The position numbers were made by a program, and so were the translations under genes. From positions 353,648 through 417,647 of the forward strand of contig NZ_LMNU01000001.1 of NCBI RefSeq assembly GCF_001423085.1: a stretch of 64,000 nt of DNA, written 5' to 3'. A model generated the notes under the pieces. The model was given only the letters and a program-made list of their open reading frames with translations, made no database searches and was not told the origin of the DNA. Source of the stretch: Methylobacterium sp. Leaf125 (lineage in GTDB: Bacteria; Pseudomonadota; Alphaproteobacteria; Rhizobiales; Beijerinckiaceae). This document shows, one piece after another, positions 61,375-64,000 of the stretch; position 1 is the stretch's first letter; each line of letters starts with the position of its first letter.

Positions 61375-62832
61375 ATGGCCCGGATCATCGGCCAGCGTAC
61401 GAGCCTGTGGGCCTGCGGTCTGCTCGCGCTCTGCCTTCTCGGGCCGCTCGCGGTCTTCTCTCCGCTCGGAGCGAGCCTCGGGCTTGCCGGCCTCGGGCTC
61501 GTGGCGGCCCTCGTCGCCCATCGCCGCGCGGGCACGCTGACCGCCCGTTGCGAGAAGCTGTCGGGCGAGGTCGACGTGCTGTCGCAGCGACTCGTCCGGC
61601 TGGAGACGGTCACCCGCGCCCTGGCCGAGCAACAGGTCCGGGCCGTCGATGCGGGCCTTCCCGCGAGCGCACCCGGCCCGGACCCCCGCGACCTCAGCGC
61701 CGGGATCGAGGAGGTCACGGCCGAGATCGGCCTCCTCAGCGGCATCGTCCGGGAACTCGCGGCGGTGGTCGCGGCGCAGGATGGCGAGATCGCCGGCCTC
61801 AAGGCCGTGCCCGCCCCGATCGTTCCGCTCGTCGCCTCTCCGCTCCGCCCCGCAGCGCGGGTCACCGCTCCGGAGCCTGAAATTCGCCCCGAGCCGCGCT
61901 TCGACGGGCCGCCCCTCCGGCGCACCGATTCGCCTCCGGCCGCGCCCTGGACACCGCGGGCCCTCGGCCGGGCCGAGGCCCCGGTGCGCGACCCCGCCCG
62001 CGACGCGGCCCTGATCGCGGCCTTCGACGCCGCCGGCCTCGAGGTCCACCTCCAGCCCATCGTGTCCCTGCCTCAGCGCAAGGTGGTGTCCTACGAGGCG
62101 ATGGCGCGCCTGCGCCTGGCCGGCGAGACCCTGATGCCGGAGGCGTTCGTGCCGGTGCTGGAGCGCCACGGGCGCACCACCGACCTCGACCGCCGGATGC
62201 TCCAGCGCGTCGCCACCGTCGCCCAGCACCTGGCCGGGCGGGGCAGCCAGGCGGCGGTGGCCTACGGCCTGTCGCCGCGTTCCCTGTTCGAGCCGGGCTT
62301 CCTGCGCTCGCTCGGGCGCCTCGTCGAAGGGGCGCCGGACCTGTCGGGCCGGGTCATGCTGGCCCTGCCCCAGGTGAGCTGGCGCAACCTCGACGCGGAG
62401 CAGGCGGGCGCGCTGGCCGACCTGCGCGGACCCATCGGCTTCATCCTGGACCGGCCCCTCGACCTGCGCCTCGATCCCCTGGCCCTCGCCGACCGCGGCG
62501 TCGCGCAGGTGAAGGTCCCGGCCGATCTGCTGCTGCGCCCAGATTCGCGCCAGGCCATGCCCGACATCGCGCTGGAGGACCTCGTCGCCTCTCTGGCGCG
62601 GGCCGGCATCCGCCTCGTCGCCGAGGGCGTGGAGCACGAAACCGACGTGCCCGACCTCATCGAGCTCGATGTGCCCCTGGCCCAGGGCAGCGTGTTCGCG
62701 CCTGCCCGGGTGGTGCGCGCCGAGGTCCTCCAGGCGGCCCCGGCTGCGTCCGAGCCGACTCCGCCGAACGAGGATCCGGAGCCGCCGCCCCAGCGCCGCC
62801 CGTTCCGCGACTTCCTGCGTCGGGCCGGCTGA
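61375..62832 (+). CDS. membrane-anchored coiled-coil protein with degenerate EAL domain (TipF-like)
   Basis: A 485-residue protein: two N-terminal helices (about 10-28 and 32-48), a coiled coil (about 56-145), a Pro-rich linker (about 150-215) and a C-terminal EAL fold (about 222-450). The order matches TipF, the c-di-GMP receptor that places the polar flagellum in Caulobacter. The EAL motif reads EAM at 241-243 (YEAMARLR), and VAEGVEHET is intact. However, the Asn of the metal site is replaced (YGLSPRSL), the ITE glutamate is absent (ALPQVSW), and the DDFG Asp pair is lost (GFILDRPL). It should therefore bind c-di-GMP at most, not cleave it. Confidence 0.8.
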   Translation: MARIIGQRTSLWACGLLALCLLGPLAVFSPLGASLGLAGLGLVAALVAHRRAGTLTARCEKLSGEVDVLSQRLVRLETVTRALAEQQVRAVDAGLPASAPGPDPRDLSAGIEEVTAEIGLLSGIVRELAAVVAAQDGEIAGLKAVPAPIVPLVASPLRPAARVTAPEPEIRPEPRFDGPPLRRTDSPPAAPWTPRALGRAEAPVRDPARDAALIAAFDAAGLEVHLQPIVSLPQRKVVSYEAMARLRLAGETLMPEAFVPVLERHGRTTDLDRRMLQRVATVAQHLAGRGSQAAVAYGLSPRSLFEPGFLRSLGRLVEGAPDLSGRVMLALPQVSWRNLDAEQAGALADLRGPIGFILDRPLDLRLDPLALADRGVAQVKVPADLLLRPDSRQAMPDIALEDLVASLARAGIRLVAEGVEHETDVPDLIELDVPLAQGSVFAPARVVRAEVLQAAPAASEPTPPNEDPEPPPQRRPFRDFLRRAG

Positions 62833-62919
62833 CACCCGCGCGGCGTTGCATTTTCCGGAGGTCCCGCCTAACCGGGCGGCGCTCCTGAAACGCCCGCTCG
62901 TCAGCTCGAGGCCCGCCGC

Positions 62920-63834
62920 ATGCCCGATACGCCCGCACGTCCCGGCTCGTCCGGGCCCGTCCCCACCCTGGACGGCTTCGCGACGATCGCCGCGGACTAC
63001 GATCTCATCCTGTGCGACGTCTGGGGCGTGCTGCACGACGGCACCAACGCGCATCCGGGCGCCAGCGACGCCCTGACGCGATTTCGCGCCCTTCCGGAGG
63101 AGGGGCGGCCCCGCCGGGTGATCCTGGTCTCGAACGCGCCGCGTCCCTGGGCCGGGGTGCAGGCGATCCTCGACGGGTTCGGCGTGCCCCGGGGCGCCTA
63201 CGACGCGATCCTGACCTCGGGCGACCTGACGCGCAGCCTGATCGGCGCCCATCCGGGCGAGCGCCTGTATCATCTCGGACCGGAGCGCGACGCCACGATC
63301 TTCGACGGCCTCGACGTGACCCTGGTCGATGTGGCGCAGGCCGAGCGCGTCATCTGCACCGGCCTGTTCGACGATACCTGCGAGACCGCCGAGGATTACC
63401 GCGGGACGCTGGAGGCGATGCGGGCCCGGGACGTGCCGATGATCTGCGCCAATCCCGACCTCGTGGTCGAGCGCCGGGGCGAACTCATTCCCTGCGCCGG
63501 GCTGATCGCGGAGGCCTACGCGGCCCTGGGCGGCGCGGTGACCTATGCGGGCAAGCCCCATCGCCCCGTCTACGAGGCGGCGCTGGCGCTGGCGGGCGGC
63601 CTCGACGACCGTGCGCCGCCGGAGCCCGCCCGGGTCCTCGCCATCGGAGACGCGCTGCGCACCGACATCGCCGGGGCGACGGCCTTCGGGATTCCGAGCC
63701 TGCTGGTGGCGCGCGGCATCCACGCCGAGGAGCTCGGCGTTTCGACGGCCCACGCGACGCTCGGCGACATCGCGGACTGGCTCGACCTCCAGGCGGTCCG
63801 GCCCGACGCGGTGATCGAGCGCCTGGTCTGGTGA
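62920..63834 (+). CDS. HAD-superfamily hydrolase, TIGR01459 type
   Basis: A 304-residue NagD-like phosphatase. HAD motif I is LCDVWGVLHDGTNAHPG, motif II lies in VILVSNAPRPW, and motif III/IV is VLAIGDALRTDIAGATAFGIPS near the end. The family is typical of alphaproteobacteria and acts on an unknown phosphorylated metabolite. It follows the TipF-like gene by 87 bases in the same direction. Confidence 0.87.
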   Translation: MPDTPARPGSSGPVPTLDGFATIAADYDLILCDVWGVLHDGTNAHPGASDALTRFRALPEEGRPRRVILVSNAPRPWAGVQAILDGFGVPRGAYDAILTSGDLTRSLIGAHPGERLYHLGPERDATIFDGLDVTLVDVAQAERVICTGLFDDTCETAEDYRGTLEAMRARDVPMICANPDLVVERRGELIPCAGLIAEAYAALGGAVTYAGKPHRPVYEAALALAGGLDDRAPPEPARVLAIGDALRTDIAGATAFGIPSLLVARGIHAEELGVSTAHATLGDIADWLDLQAVRPDAVIERLVW

Positions 63835-64000
63835 TCAGGCGAAGAGGGCGTCGATCTCGTCCTGGGCGACGGCCGGGCCGTGCAGCTGCGGTCCGTTGAG
63901 GATGAGGAGTTCCTTGCGGACCCGGCGCTCCACCTCCTCGGGATCGATGCCGCCCTCGTCCTTGGCCTTGACGGCGCTGGCGAAGCGCGAGAGCCGGCTC
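63835..64000 (-). CDS. C-terminal end of an unidentified protein (gene cut by window edge)
   Basis: Fifty-four codons before a TGA on the minus strand. The protein end reads EEVERRVRKELLILNG and then PAVAQDEIDALFA at the very C-terminus. A terminal QDEIDALF is like the CheY-P-binding tail of CheZ or the N-terminal peptide of FliM. A chemotaxis protein such as CheZ is one possibility and would suit the neighbouring TipF-like gene. With so little sequence this remains a guess. It is convergent with the HAD gene, with no bases between the stop codons. Confidence 0.5.
   Translation of the reverse strand, partial: SRLSRFASAVKAKDEGGIDPEEVERRVRKELLILNGPQLHGPAVAQDEIDALFA

Overview
This window looks like chromosomal DNA of a high-GC, methylotrophic alphaproteobacterium of the Methylobacterium/Methylorubrum group. 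The grounds are the uniform high GC, a formate-tetrahydrofolate ligase of the size and sequence style known from Methylobacterium (59005-60678), a C4-type 5-aminolevulinate synthase (34684-36027), and conserved Rhizobiales gene blocks (maf-PPSR / hemE-hemJ; aroE-coaE-dnaQ; hisD-UPF0262-phosphatase; DUF2948; murA). No rRNA, tRNA, CRISPR, integrase, transposase or prophage was seen. Almost all genes look native. The clearest accessory items are a brnTA toxin-antitoxin pair and a small AT-rich patch near 50.8-51.3 kb.

The most notable locus is the 550-base gap between the PPSR gene and hemE (2993-3542). It holds three DnaA-box-like sequences, an exact TTAA-N7-TTAA CtrA-type site, five GANTC (CcrM) sites and an AT-rich segment with an inverted repeat. 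Genes run away from it on both sides. In Caulobacter and Rickettsia the replication origin lies in this same hemE-adjacent setting, so this is a strong candidate for the chromosomal oriC.

Layout. 1-3.0 kb: 5'-nucleotidase end, ung, LprI-like protein, maf, PPSR. 3.5-8.5 kb: hemE, hemJ, a zinc-type CDF exporter, aroE, coaE and dnaQ, all rightward. 8.6-10.6 kb: a ribbon-helix-helix regulator and a PHB-depolymerase-type esterase behind two palindromic operator candidates. 10.6-13 kb: panC, a secreted protein, a class A beta-lactamase. 13-19.8 kb: a leftward MoxR-DUF58-DUF4381-BatA-BatB-TPR-BatD envelope operon. 20.1-26.3 kb: brnTA, a probable haloacetate dehalogenase, a chemoreceptor, pyrE, an MgtC-like protein and a short-chain dehydrogenase. 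26.4-34.3 kb: NlpC/P60 peptidase, the hisD block, a glycosyltransferase, a secreted protein with repeats in its signal peptide, murA. 34.7-37.9 kb: hemA, tspO and a trans-sulfuration enzyme. 38-42.4 kb: divergent opgH/opgG for periplasmic glucans. 42.7-49.8 kb: tex, a DUF4337 protein and a complete sulfate ABC transporter (sbp-cysT-cysW-cysA) under a palindromic operator candidate. 50-52 kb: small genes including an orphan NepR-like anti-sigma factor. 52-55 kb: a Tat-exported molybdenum aldehyde-oxidase-type enzyme. 55.3-64 kb: zapE, an acetyltransferase, a spermidine-synthase-like protein, ftfL, an HMA protein, a TipF-like degenerate EAL protein, a HAD hydrolase and the end of an unidentified gene.

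Two features recur. Short tandem repeats are frequent: in-frame units of 15, 18 or 21 bp inside genes, and 18, 19 or 31 bp units in gaps, two of which duplicate the last codons and stop codon of a gene. Strong GC hairpins with short loops mark several gene ends. Heme and porphyrin genes (hemE, hemJ, hemA, tspO) and C1/folate metabolism (ftfL) give the metabolic flavour. All calls rest on reading the sequence and family knowledge; no database search was run.
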